Virus record (IMG/VR): IMGVR_UViG_3300024265_000205
Location: 1 to 23,556 of that record
DNA from: a virus
Direction: 5' to 3' (one strand)
Length of the DNA stretch: 23,556 bases
The notes beneath the pieces are model-generated. The model saw nothing but the letters and a program-made list of their open reading frames with translations, was not told the origin of the DNA and did not search any database. The translations under genes were made by a program, and so were the position numbers. Shown in pieces: positions 14,951 to 22,066 of the stretch (its first letter is position 1; the number at the start of each line of letters is the position of its first letter).

Positions 14951-15868
14951 TTAATACAGGGCTGAACTTTCCAGCTTATCCGTGGTAAAAATTCGAGTCT
15001 CTCTCCAAGTTGAATCAATACTAATTTTTATAGGAGTTCCATCCCGATAGAAATTAAAAGAATCTCCCTCATTGTAAGTGATAGTCAAGGCAGTGTTAAC
15101 ACATTGCAGAATTTCAAAAATTTTAACCTTGCCCCCAGATGGAGATTGATATTCAATTTGGATATCCCAAGTTGCGGGATATGATAAAAAGGATAGATTA
15201 ATATTTTCGTTACGAATTATTGGAGTAGGTTCTTTCCCTCCCTCTACTTCCTCTCCACCGGGACCGGGAAATCTCTGAACACCATCTTTAACCACTCTTT
15301 TAAGATGAGTAACAGAATCCGCTAACGCCGCTATAGTTTTAACAATTTTGGTGCCTTCCGCTAAAGATGGTGAACAATAATATTTCAGTGCCTTAATTAT
15401 TTTCCGAATTTCAAGAGCTTCTTCTTGAGATTCTGGTAAAAGAGTCCATTGGAATTGAAATTCTCTGGGTTGTGATCCCTTATATAATTGAACAATATCA
15501 GCGTTGACATTAGATATCCCGGAGTTTACTTGAGCCCTACGTCCAAACATACCCAGAGCGTCTGATAACTTTACACCAACCTGAGCCACAATCAATTCAG
15601 CTATACTGTTGGTGTTTAGTGCTGACTCCCACTCGTTGTTAATGGTTTCACTGAGAGCCGGGGGAATTGGTAAATGTATAGCTCCTTTGGACGTGGTTTG
15701 TATTTTAGAATCATTCAACTTTTCTTTGTTAAATTCCACGTGTCGAACTGTAGGGATTAATGTAAGAGTAGACCCATGTTCATAAACATTTTTAGGGTAT
15801 TCCAGACTACCAAAATTATCCGGGGAAGCTGATTTTGGGGCTGATTGGGATTTATCTATCTGTGGCAT
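14951..15868 (-). CDS. 48: Baseplate tail-tube cap protein, T4 gp48-like (305 aa)
   Basis: The ATG at 15868 is preceded by TAAGGAG, 10 nt after the tape measure stop. A central segment at about residues 130-170, YKGSQPREFQFQWTLLPES followed by an EEALEIRKIIKAL helix and a YYCSP end, is characteristic of T4 gp48/gp54-type tube initiation proteins. The C-terminal third has beta strands with NLSFLSYPATWDIQIEY and a terminal SWRE-like strand pair typical of tube-fold proteins. T4 gp48 is 364 aa and sits on the hub as the base for tube polymerisation. I cannot separate gp48 from gp54 with certainty; the order after the tape measure matches T4 (29, 48). Confidence 0.7.
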   Translation of the reverse strand: MPQIDKSQSAPKSASPDNFGSLEYPKNVYEHGSTLTLIPTVRHVEFNKEKLNDSKIQTTSKGAIHLPIPPALSETINNEWESALNTNSIAELIVAQVGVKLSDALGMFGRRAQVNSGISNVNADIVQLYKGSQPREFQFQWTLLPESQEEALEIRKIIKALKYYCSPSLAEGTKIVKTIAALADSVTHLKRVVKDGVQRFPGPGGEEVEGGKEPTPIIRNENINLSFLSYPATWDIQIEYQSPSGGKVKIFEILQCVNTALTITYNEGDSFNFYRDGTPIKISIDSTWRETRIFTTDKLESSALY

Positions 15869-15878
15869 TTGTTACTCC

Positions 15879-17453
15879 TTACGGTCCAAGAGATGACCAC
15901 ATTTCGTCTTGACTATTAAATCCCTGCGTCATGAATGTGGGAGCAGATGCGTTTTGTTGAAGCACATTAATAGGTGGTGTACTCACTGGAGCAAAAAGTC
16001 CCGGCCCCGCCAGCATTTCTGTCTGTGCCCCGGTTGCTTGGGCTCCCCGTGCAATCTTTATAGCCTGAGCTTCTTCAGCCATAACCCCACGGGCCGCCGT
16101 AACATCAGCTTTCATAGCGGAAGCAAAATCTTTGATACTCGCACCAATACCCGGAACAAAATCCAGTTTTTCCCCTACCCACAACAGTACGCTGGCCAGA
16201 GCATCCTTGATGGTGATGAAAAATTGTTTAACCGGTTCCATGATGTAATCGTGCCACACCGTTTTCATGAAATCTTTCATGGTCTTTAGGAGTTCTCCGT
16301 CTGTAATGAATGACCAAAACTCTTTGATAGTATCAAGAACGTTATTCCACCCAGCTATAAACTTTTGTCTGGTATTTTCAATAAGCTTGGCAACAGTTTC
16401 ACCATCCAACAAACCAAAAGTGAGTCCTGAAATAATACCACCAATAGCCGCTTCCATCTTCTGAATAAGTCCAGCCCCTTCACCAAAAATTCCCTCAGCC
16501 GCCATAAATCCTGAGATAGCGTCCCATGCTGTCATAAGAATAGTAATAGGTAAAAATATCTTTCCAAGGAATTTTCCAAGGCCGCCACCCAATTTCAACA
16601 TCCGGGCAACTACCGGGTTCTTGGCGATAAGACCCCCAACCCTTGATAGAAGTTTCCATATATCATCGAAGTATCGGGTAACTGGTTTGAACACTTTCAA
16701 TATCATCTGTCCAAATTTGGATTCCTTAATAAAGACAAGTATCTTAGCGAAGGGTTTTAGTACCCAACCAAAAAGTATTTTTAGATTTTTCTTTACCTCA
16801 ATTACAAACTCTGAAGCCATAGCAAGCGCAAATGCTCCAGCCGCCAATAGAAGAATAGTGATGGGACCGAACATTCCACCCAATATACCCCCCAGAGCTT
16901 CTAGGAGAGGATTTTTCTTCTTACCCGGCTCTTCACCCCCGGCACCTGATATAGCGGCTTCTAAGGAATCTGAAGAAGCCTGAACAGCTTCCTTGATTGC
17001 TTCCTGTGTATCTTGAAAGTCATCTACGAAAAATCTACGCATCATTCGCATTTCTTCCCAGATACGGGTAAAGACAGGCGTTTGTTTCTTACGTTCAACG
17101 TGGGCCTTCTTGACTTCTTCTACCGTTTCTTTGGTAGCCATGGCTGTCTGTTGATCCGCCTCGTTCCCCTCATCTTTCTCAGCACCCAAACCCAACACAG
17201 CTTTAACGGACTCTGCCAATGGCCCGGTGAACAAATTGGCAAGAGATTTAATTTTAGCGGCCGCAAAATCATGGACCAAACCCAGTTCTTCTTTAGAAGT
17301 TTCCGCCACAACACCAAAAGAATTTCTCACAGCATTGCTCATATCACCCACAGACTGTTTGATAGCATTGCTCATCTCTTCAGCAACAGGCTTAAAGGCG
17401 GCCACGGCTTCTTTTGCCATATTCGCTCTGGCGGTGTCATCTGCTCTTGCCAT
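15879..17453 (-). CDS. 29: Tail tape measure protein, gp29-like (524 aa)
   Basis: The ATG at 17453 overlaps the stop of the frameshift extension (TAATG), with AAGGAG about 12 nt upstream. The product is almost entirely helical, starts with an alanine-rich amphipathic region, has a strongly hydrophobic stretch at about residues 196-222 (ITILLLAAGAFALAMASEF) and further hydrophobic glycine-rich segments around residues 285-345, and ends in a low-complexity alanine/proline/glutamine tail. This is the usual make-up of a tape measure that sets tail length and later crosses the host membrane. At 524 aa it is slightly shorter than T4 gp29 (590 aa), so a slightly shorter tail than T4 is expected. Position between chaperone-like genes and gp48 matches this role. 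Confidence 0.75.
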   Translation of the reverse strand: MARADDTARANMAKEAVAAFKPVAEEMSNAIKQSVGDMSNAVRNSFGVVAETSKEELGLVHDFAAAKIKSLANLFTGPLAESVKAVLGLGAEKDEGNEADQQTAMATKETVEEVKKAHVERKKQTPVFTRIWEEMRMMRRFFVDDFQDTQEAIKEAVQASSDSLEAAISGAGGEEPGKKKNPLLEALGGILGGMFGPITILLLAAGAFALAMASEFVIEVKKNLKILFGWVLKPFAKILVFIKESKFGQMILKVFKPVTRYFDDIWKLLSRVGGLIAKNPVVARMLKLGGGLGKFLGKIFLPITILMTAWDAISGFMAAEGIFGEGAGLIQKMEAAIGGIISGLTFGLLDGETVAKLIENTRQKFIAGWNNVLDTIKEFWSFITDGELLKTMKDFMKTVWHDYIMEPVKQFFITIKDALASVLLWVGEKLDFVPGIGASIKDFASAMKADVTAARGVMAEEAQAIKIARGAQATGAQTEMLAGPGLFAPVSTPPINVLQQNASAPTFMTQGFNSQDEMWSSLGP

Positions 17454-18339
17454 TATTTTTTAGCTCCTTCTTCTAATGCCTTCTGGCGTTCCTTTTCAGA
17501 CTTAATATAGAGGTTCAGATAAATCTCTCGTTCAAATGGATACATCTCCATGATATCACCAAGCTGAAGTCCTGCCCAGAATTGGAGAGTGTGTATGATT
17601 TCATACAGCGCCTTTAATGTAATATCACCACTAAAGGCTAGGAGAGAAAAAAAGCGGCCGCTTCCTCCAGCGCAAGGTCTCTTTCCTTGGCTTCACAGTG
17701 TCCACACTTCACTATCTTATTTACAATAATACGTGGAGACTTCTGACCATACTCTTTAGTATACTTCTCAAAAAGCTTCGGTGGAAGATTCTCTACCCAC
17801 TCTTGAATTTCATCCGGGGTAAACTCATCACTGACAGTTTCCCCCTCCACGATGTTCTTGATGGAGTAAGCAAGCACTTTGTAATTACGTTCTATCTCTG
17901 AAATCCCTTTGAGTTTGCTGACCAAACCATTGGTCGGCCATTTCAAATTAACGGTCCAATCATCCAATTGGATAGGGTCAGGGTCCGCTATCCTGAATTC
18001 CAATTCTTCGTTCGTGTCCAGCGTGTCTCGATTGATCCCCTGACACTCTTCGCATTTCCATGCGAAAGCTATAATATCCCCTTTACCTTTTTGACGAATA
18101 CGAATAAGAAGATAGTTCGTATCCACGGGAGTCATCTCATTATCCACATCCACGTCCTGAACACAATTACGGACAATACTTTCTACAGCACTCATGATCT
18201 TATCTTCTTCTTCCGTCTCCACGGCTAGAAGGAATTCTTTTTCCTCCTTCGTAGTATACGGGCGATACCTGACAATTTTATCAGGATTTGATAATAAACT
18301 CTCTTCAAAAAAATTCACATCATGTTTTGGTAAAGACAT
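17453..18339 (-). CDS. Predicted -1 frameshift fusion: gp26-family protein plus C-terminal extension (295 aa)
   Basis: Downstream of the 233-aa gene, the -1 frame stays open from the slippery run to a stop at 17453-17455 and encodes 64 residues of clearly protein-like sequence (LKALYEIIHTLQFWAGLQL, then GDIMEMYPFEREIYLNL and a basic/acidic helix). No start codon with a ribosome binding site precedes this segment: the only ATGs come halfway through and lack a Shine-Dalgarno sequence. Slippage at T TTT TTT (17653-17647) would give 231 shared residues plus 64 new ones. The fusion stop overlaps the tape measure start as TAATG. This equals the lambda G/GT layout, in which the longer chaperone recruits the tape measure. 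The frameshift is predicted, not shown. Confidence 0.7.
17610..17638 (-). promoter_or_regulatory. Stem-loop stimulating the predicted -1 frameshift
   Basis: On the minus strand GCCTTTAGTG pairs with CATTAAAGGC (10 bp including one G-T wobble) around a 9-nt loop. It starts 8 nt after the slippery heptamer, within the 5-9 nt spacing typical of -1 frameshift signals. The stop codon of the unshifted frame ends immediately before the stem begins or overlaps it by one base. Confidence 0.7.
17638..18339 (-). CDS. 26: T4 gp26-family baseplate/tail assembly protein (233 aa), unshifted product
   Basis: The ATG at 18339 has GGAGGG upstream. Length is near T4 gp26 (208 aa). Landmarks of the T4 baseplate hub (gp26) family are visible: an N-terminal KIVRYRPYTTKEEKEFLLA segment (residues 21-39), an AVESIVRNCV helix (51-60), then DTNYLLIRIRQKGKGDII (73-90). 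Two CxxC pairs, C96/C99 and C212/C215, could form a zinc site. Residues 125-200 form a helical domain. gp26 is needed to build the T4 hub, and its biochemical role is unclear; here its place just upstream of the tape measure with a frameshift at its end suggests that the family works as the tape measure chaperone. The reading ends LEEAAAFFLS. Confidence 0.8.
   Translation of the reverse strand: MSLPKHDVNFFEESLLSNPDKIVRYRPYTTKEEKEFLLAVETEEEDKIMSAVESIVRNCVQDVDVDNEMTPVDTNYLLIRIRQKGKGDIIAFAWKCEECQGINRDTLDTNEELEFRIADPDPIQLDDWTVNLKWPTNGLVSKLKGISEIERNYKVLAYSIKNIVEGETVSDEFTPDEIQEWVENLPPKLFEKYTKEYGQKSPRIIVNKIVKCGHCEAKERDLALEEAAAFFLS
17647..17653 (-). promoter_or_regulatory. Slippery heptamer for -1 frameshifting (T TTT TTT)
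   Basis: Seven T residues on the minus strand are set in the X XXY YYZ frame of the gp26-family gene (codons TTT TTT, phenylalanines 230 and 231), followed by CTC TCC TAG. A perfect heptamer two codons before a stop and 8 nt before a hairpin is the classic arrangement. A poly-T run could also cause some transcriptional slippage. Confidence 0.75.
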
Positions 18340-18341
18340 GA

Positions 18342-18635
18342 TTAACCCTCCTTTTTATTCGCTTCAACAATTTTAACCCATAGATCATCCACTATACTCC
18401 CAGTACAAACAATAATAAACATACAACAGACCAAAACGACTAAAGCAGTAATCGCTTCATTAAAACTAAGTTCAATAAAATTTTCTCCCGAAGTAAGATA
18501 CCCCCACATATTCCCGAAGCCCATAAACCCAAAGAGGCAAAACGTACCTATACCAAATCCATGAGCAAGCGTAGCACCCACATACTTGGCGATTAATATT
18601 CTAGGTATCTTGGTTAAATCAATTTTAGAAAACAT
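18342..18635 (-). CDS. Small two-helix membrane protein in the tail cluster (97 aa)
   Basis: The ATG at 18635 is preceded by CAAGGAG and is the first gene after a late promoter. Two hydrophobic segments, about residues 17-45 (with GFGIGTFCLFGFMGF) and 60-82 (with ITALVVLVCCMFIIVC), are separated by a short polar loop; the N terminus is basic and the C terminus charged (VEANKKEG). This is the outline of a class II holin, but many unrelated small membrane proteins look the same. No signal-anchor-release feature is evident. It is unusual to find a membrane protein between tail tube and tail chaperone genes. Only 2 nt separate it from the gp26-family gene. Confidence 0.65.
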   Translation of the reverse strand: MFSKIDLTKIPRILIAKYVGATLAHGFGIGTFCLFGFMGFGNMWGYLTSGENFIELSFNEAITALVVLVCCMFIIVCTGSIVDDLWVKIVEANKKEG

Positions 18636-18653
18636 AACTCACTACTCCTTGTT

Positions 18654-18668
18654 TTTTAAGTATTTATA
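18654..18668 (-). promoter_or_regulatory. T4-type late promoter
   Basis: The minus strand reads TATAAATACTTAAAA, identical to the promoters at 3308 and 21864. It is 18 nt upstream of the small membrane protein gene and immediately downstream of a hairpin terminator, so a new transcript starts here for the chaperone, tape measure and baseplate genes. Confidence 0.85.
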
Positions 18669-18693
18669 AACAAAACCCCCCAATTTCGGGAGG
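18669..18693 (-). terminator. Rho-independent terminator after the tail tube genes
   Basis: On the minus strand CCTCCC pairs with GGGGGG (one T-G wobble) around a 6-nt loop, followed by TTTTGTTT. It lies a few bases after the stop of the second tube-like gene and ends the sheath-tube transcript, partly or fully. Confidence 0.7.
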
Positions 18694-18699
18694 TATGTT

Positions 18700-19407
18700 T
18701 TACTTTTTAAGGAGAGCGGTTAATGATGAGGGGGGTGGAATGGCAGTCCGGAGAAGTGCTGATAATCCTCCGGGTGTTACCATACCGTGCTCTTTATAGA
18801 CATAACGGTCATAATCGAAAGTTGTTTGGAAGGACGCAAATTCATTCTCACTAGCATGGGCCAATGGAAGATCACCCAAAACTGAAGGAAAGCATCCCTC
18901 AAAAATGATCTCTACCGCTGGTTGTTGATAATCATTATAAATAACAATCCGCATTGTAGATTTATATTCATTCGGGAACAGTCGGTAAGGATTAGAATCA
19001 TTCTGATCAATAGCGAACATCCACCAATACATAAAACGACGGAGAGCCCCATCCCTATCATGGAAGAAATCCACATTCAGGGTATCATAACTCTTCATCA
19101 TAGCAACCGTGCGGATACGGCTATTAATCCTTTGCTTTTCTGTCTCTAAATTAATGGATGGAACAGACACACCTTTACAGTAGACCCCCTGTACCAAATG
19201 CATGGCAGAGGACTGTAAAGCCTTCCATCTCAGTTCATCCATATGACGTTTCATTAGATATTCGAAATTTGTGGACCCCATTTTTAACACGCTTGGGGAC
19301 ACGTCAATATGAAATGAAAAATGATGTGCCCGTGTCAGCCCAAATCGGGCTAGGTCCACGGGCACAAGAACTGAGAATCGGGCCAATTCTAAGAGATTAA
19401 ACGCCAT
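18700..19407 (-). CDS. Tail-tube-fold protein (gp19/gp54-like), 235 aa
   Basis: The ATG at 19407 has AGAGGTGAGG upstream, 13 nt after the tube gene. The central part, CKGVSVPSINLETE, then TVAMMKSYDTLNVDFFHDRD, FMYWWMF and STMRIVIYND...VEIIFEGCFPS, reproduces the strand and loop order of tail tube proteins (a 'gp19-type' beta barrel), though it is longer than the tube protein next to it. It could be a tube initiator such as gp54, a tube-sheath adaptor, or a minor second tube protein. The direct position after gp19 favours a tube-associated role. Start choice is firm; the exact T4 counterpart is not. Confidence 0.65.
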   Translation of the reverse strand: MAFNLLELARFSVLVPVDLARFGLTRAHHFSFHIDVSPSVLKMGSTNFEYLMKRHMDELRWKALQSSAMHLVQGVYCKGVSVPSINLETEKQRINSRIRTVAMMKSYDTLNVDFFHDRDGALRRFMYWWMFAIDQNDSNPYRLFPNEYKSTMRIVIYNDYQQPAVEIIFEGCFPSVLGDLPLAHASENEFASFQTTFDYDRYVYKEHGMVTPGGLSALLRTAIPPPSSLTALLKK

Positions 19408-19420
19408 ATGGCCTCACCTC

Positions 19421-19957
19421 TTAGTCTAGCGGGAAGAAGTAATCATATGCGTAAGTCACGTTGAACTCTTCGATAGTGCTTTCCGCTGAAGTATCATAAG
19501 CGACTTCGCTGATATCTGTCGGCCAGAGGCCATTCAGTTGAACACTATAAAGAACTTCTCCAGCCTCATCCAGTTGATGGACTTCGGCTCCACCTTTGTA
19601 AAGCTGTGGCTCTGAAGCAACGTTGGTTACGGGATCACGAACAAGGTGCATCCATGAAAGCATCGTCTTATATGCACCGAACTTCTTGTCAAGCCAGAAC
19701 CCACATGGCCACTCCGCAAAAGTGGGGTCTCCGGATAGACGAATTTTCATCCCCCTATGGTAAACCGCATCAATGGGAGCAATGTTCATATTCGGGATAG
19801 ACGCAGACTTCACCATAAAGCTCAGTGTTTCACCCGTGGCCGCATCACCCGGAACTGATAGCCCCGGAGGAAGCTGGAAAATGACTTCGAAGAGGTTCTG
19901 ACGTGCCCCCGGCCCAAACTGGGCCTTGAACCTTTCAATTGAGTTTTTACTTGCCAT
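19421..19957 (-). CDS. 19: Tail tube protein, T4 gp19-like (178 aa)
   Basis: The ATG at 19957 has AAAGGAGAAAG upstream. Length is close to T4 gp19 (163 aa). The beginning (IERFKAQFGPGARQNLFEV), the SASIPNMNIAPID segment around residue 52 followed by YHRGMKIRLSGDPTFAEW, and the FGAYKTMLSWMH helix are standard gp19 tube landmarks, as is the end with AYDYFFP. Hexamer rings of this protein form the inner tail tube that guides DNA. It is transcribed with the sheath gene directly before it, the same 18-19 order as in T4. Confidence 0.9.
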   Translation of the reverse strand: MASKNSIERFKAQFGPGARQNLFEVIFQLPPGLSVPGDAATGETLSFMVKSASIPNMNIAPIDAVYHRGMKIRLSGDPTFAEWPCGFWLDKKFGAYKTMLSWMHLVRDPVTNVASEPQLYKGGAEVHQLDEAGEVLYSVQLNGLWPTDISEVAYDTSAESTIEEFNVTYAYDYFFPLD

Positions 19958-19973
19958 TATCTTTCTCCTTTAA

Positions 19974-21836
19974 TTAACGGCCTACAATTTCATCGAAGCT
20001 GGCACCACTTCTGGTAACCGCAACGTTAAGCAGAATTGATTCCGCCGCCTGTGTGGGCTTCAGAAGAAGGTCTACACGAACTTGCTGGTTGTCGATAACT
20101 TCTTGAGTGTTGTTTGTGGTATCACATACCACACGGAAAGCTTCTCCACCCTCTGGGTCATTGACCCCTCTACGACCTTCAATATCGTTCATAAAGGAGA
20201 TAACAAGAGCAGAAATCTGACTTCTCAAGAAACTATCATTCGGTTTGAACAAGAACGCTGGAAGTGATTTGGATAGGGCTTTCTCAATGTAGATAAGAAG
20301 CATACGCACGTTCATCCTGTTCAGCGCTGAAGCTGTACCAGTCAAGATTCTCTGACTGAAGATAACCGTTCCTTGTCCAGCAAATGTTGTGATGGCGTTC
20401 AGCCTTGCAACAGCCAGTTGATCCCTGTATGCTTGTGCTGGATTCCATGCCAGTTTGTTAACGTTTTTAATTTGAGCATCGAAGGCTCCAACTGCGAACC
20501 ACGGCTCTTTCTCAACAGCACTCTGTGCCCAGAGGCCAGCAATGTCCCCGCCCAACGGAATCCAACGATATTCCTGATTCCACTTATCGTACTGATTCTT
20601 CCAGTTGGTCAGAGGGAAGGCATACTTGCTGTCAAGATCATCATAAGTAGTTTTCAGAGCAGTGAGTCTGGCGCTGTCTATTAGCGCTGTTCCAACAACA
20701 TCCGATTTCGGACAGTCAAGGAAGGCTACGGACAACTTACCAATTTCAACTACACTTTGAGTGATGTAATCATGCATCGTATCTGATGTATGGGGACCGG
20801 CGATAGTAAAGGTTACATCGATTTGCTCTGTATTAGCAAATAAATCGTACCCCTTCATATAATCACCATCAGCGATGCCAGCAACCCCATCATCTCCGCC
20901 AGCCATTGCAACAGATTGTACCAACACGTCTTCTACAAAATCGACATTGGCATTCTTGTATCCGGTGAGGTATCTGGAATTATTGCGAAGATAGGCGTCA
21001 ATGTAATTTACATCTCCCCTGTCATTGGTATTCTGTGGGGTCAACGACACAACCAATTTTTCAACAATGTCATCAGTTGATGTTAAAACGAGTACAGCGT
21101 ATTCGTTTTTAGCCGCTGATGGTATCTCTTCTAAAACATCCGCAAATGTCTGGGTTCCACCCAGAACAATTGCTTCTGACAGGTTGGTTGGCCCTGCGAT
21201 GGCAACTTTGTAATCGTTGCCTTCAATGCCGGGATATTTGGAATAGATATGAAGCACATCACCAACCACTTCAGCATCATCATAACTATCAAGGTCTTCG
21301 ATATACGCCGAATGCTGGGTATTCGCCATAAGGATTGTTTGGATAATAGAAGTATCCGCTCCATTATCATCCGTAACAGTTTCGCCGTCTTCAAATGCCA
21401 GTGTCAGGATGGTTACATCAATGTAGTTCCCGTCAATCACATCAATAGTTCCTGTGGCTCCTGAATCACTTCCGGTAAGGGTATCCCCTACATCATGAAC
21501 GGAAGCATCATCAACCAAAAGGACTACAGAAACACTGTCAGATTGGACAGCCATCCCAGCGTTCAAAGCGGTATCCGGGTCAACACACCTGACCACGTAA
21601 ATCGCTCCCGCATACTGAAGAAAATTCCAAACAGTATAAAAATGATCATAATTCGCATTGCTTGGAGTTCCAAAAATATCAACAAGTTCCAGTTCATTAG
21701 TGACTAGAACTGGAGTGAACACTGGTCCCTTGGCGAAGAGTCCCGCAAACGCACCTACGGAAGCCGGAACCGCCGGGGTTACGGCCGACAGGTCTTCTTC
21801 CGAAATATATACTCCGGGTGAAATAATGTTGGGCAT
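19974..21836 (-). CDS. 18: Contractile tail sheath protein, T4 gp18-like (620 aa)
   Basis: The ATG at 21836 has AAAGGAGAAGAG upstream and is the first gene after a late promoter. At 620 aa it is close to T4 gp18 (659 aa). The N terminus (SPGVYISEEDLSAVTPAVP, then AGLFAKGPV and an EL-DIFG segment) and the C terminus (DNQQVRVDLLLKPTQAAESI, then a VTRSGASFDEIVG end) are classic sheath motifs; the conserved C-terminal domain lies in about residues 470-620. Residues 116-165 carry a GDTLTG-SGATGTI type repeat, which would sit in the protruding outer domain. Sheath subunits wrap the tube and contract to drive it into the host. Confidence 0.92.
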   Translation of the reverse strand: MPNIISPGVYISEEDLSAVTPAVPASVGAFAGLFAKGPVFTPVLVTNELELVDIFGTPSNANYDHFYTVWNFLQYAGAIYVVRCVDPDTALNAGMAVQSDSVSVVLLVDDASVHDVGDTLTGSDSGATGTIDVIDGNYIDVTILTLAFEDGETVTDDNGADTSIIQTILMANTQHSAYIEDLDSYDDAEVVGDVLHIYSKYPGIEGNDYKVAIAGPTNLSEAIVLGGTQTFADVLEEIPSAAKNEYAVLVLTSTDDIVEKLVVSLTPQNTNDRGDVNYIDAYLRNNSRYLTGYKNANVDFVEDVLVQSVAMAGGDDGVAGIADGDYMKGYDLFANTEQIDVTFTIAGPHTSDTMHDYITQSVVEIGKLSVAFLDCPKSDVVGTALIDSARLTALKTTYDDLDSKYAFPLTNWKNQYDKWNQEYRWIPLGGDIAGLWAQSAVEKEPWFAVGAFDAQIKNVNKLAWNPAQAYRDQLAVARLNAITTFAGQGTVIFSQRILTGTASALNRMNVRMLLIYIEKALSKSLPAFLFKPNDSFLRSQISALVISFMNDIEGRRGVNDPEGGEAFRVVCDTTNNTQEVIDNQQVRVDLLLKPTQAAESILLNVAVTRSGASFDEIVGR

Positions 21837-21863
21837 TACTCTTCTCCTTTAACTTGGGCTGGT

Positions 21864-21878
21864 TTTTAAGTATTTATA
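21864..21878 (-). promoter_or_regulatory. T4-type late promoter
   Basis: The minus strand reads TATAAATACTTAAAA between the gp67-like gene and the sheath gene, 28 nt upstream of the sheath ATG. It should drive the sheath and both tube-fold genes. Confidence 0.85.
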
Positions 21879-21884
21879 ATACTT

Positions 21885-22064
21885 TTACTCATCTTCTCCG
21901 TTGCCACCATCGCCAGCCGGAGCGTTACCAAACTCTGCTCTTACATTATCCCGAATCATGGCAGATTCCTGCCCAACTCTGGAATCAACTTCCTGATTGA
22001 AGGTATCCTTAAAATCGGACATCTCTCCGTTAACGACGTGTTTAAGCATTTCTCTTTTTTTCAT
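21885..22064 (-). CDS. Putative prohead core protein, gp67-like (59 aa)
   Basis: The ATG at 22064 has AAGGAGG upstream, which overlaps the end of the portal gene; the two genes are 2 nt apart. The 59-aa product is one charged helix followed by an acidic, glycine-rich tail (GDGGNGEDE). From memory, T4 gp67 lines up without gaps over about 41 residues starting near residue 6, sharing two phenylalanines, one arginine and the hydrophobic spacing, and T4 gp67 also has an acidic tail and follows portal gene 20. gp67 is a small scaffold-core protein required for prohead shape. The similarity is low in identity, so this rests on position, length and pattern. Confidence 0.55.
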   Translation of the reverse strand: MKKREMLKHVVNGEMSDFKDTFNQEVDSRVGQESAMIRDNVRAEFGNAPAGDGGNGEDE

Positions 22065-22066
22065 AA

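Noticed and set aside
17013-17510. 165-codon plus-strand frame antisense to the tape measure gene
   Set aside because: No ribosome binding site or family resemblance; the minus-strand frame encodes a typical tape measure.
17653-17660. NotI-type GCGGCCGC octamers (here and near 426, 9388, 17258)
   Set aside because: Four sites are somewhat many for this base composition, but all lie within coding regions as Ala/Gly/Arg/Pro codons with no shared context.
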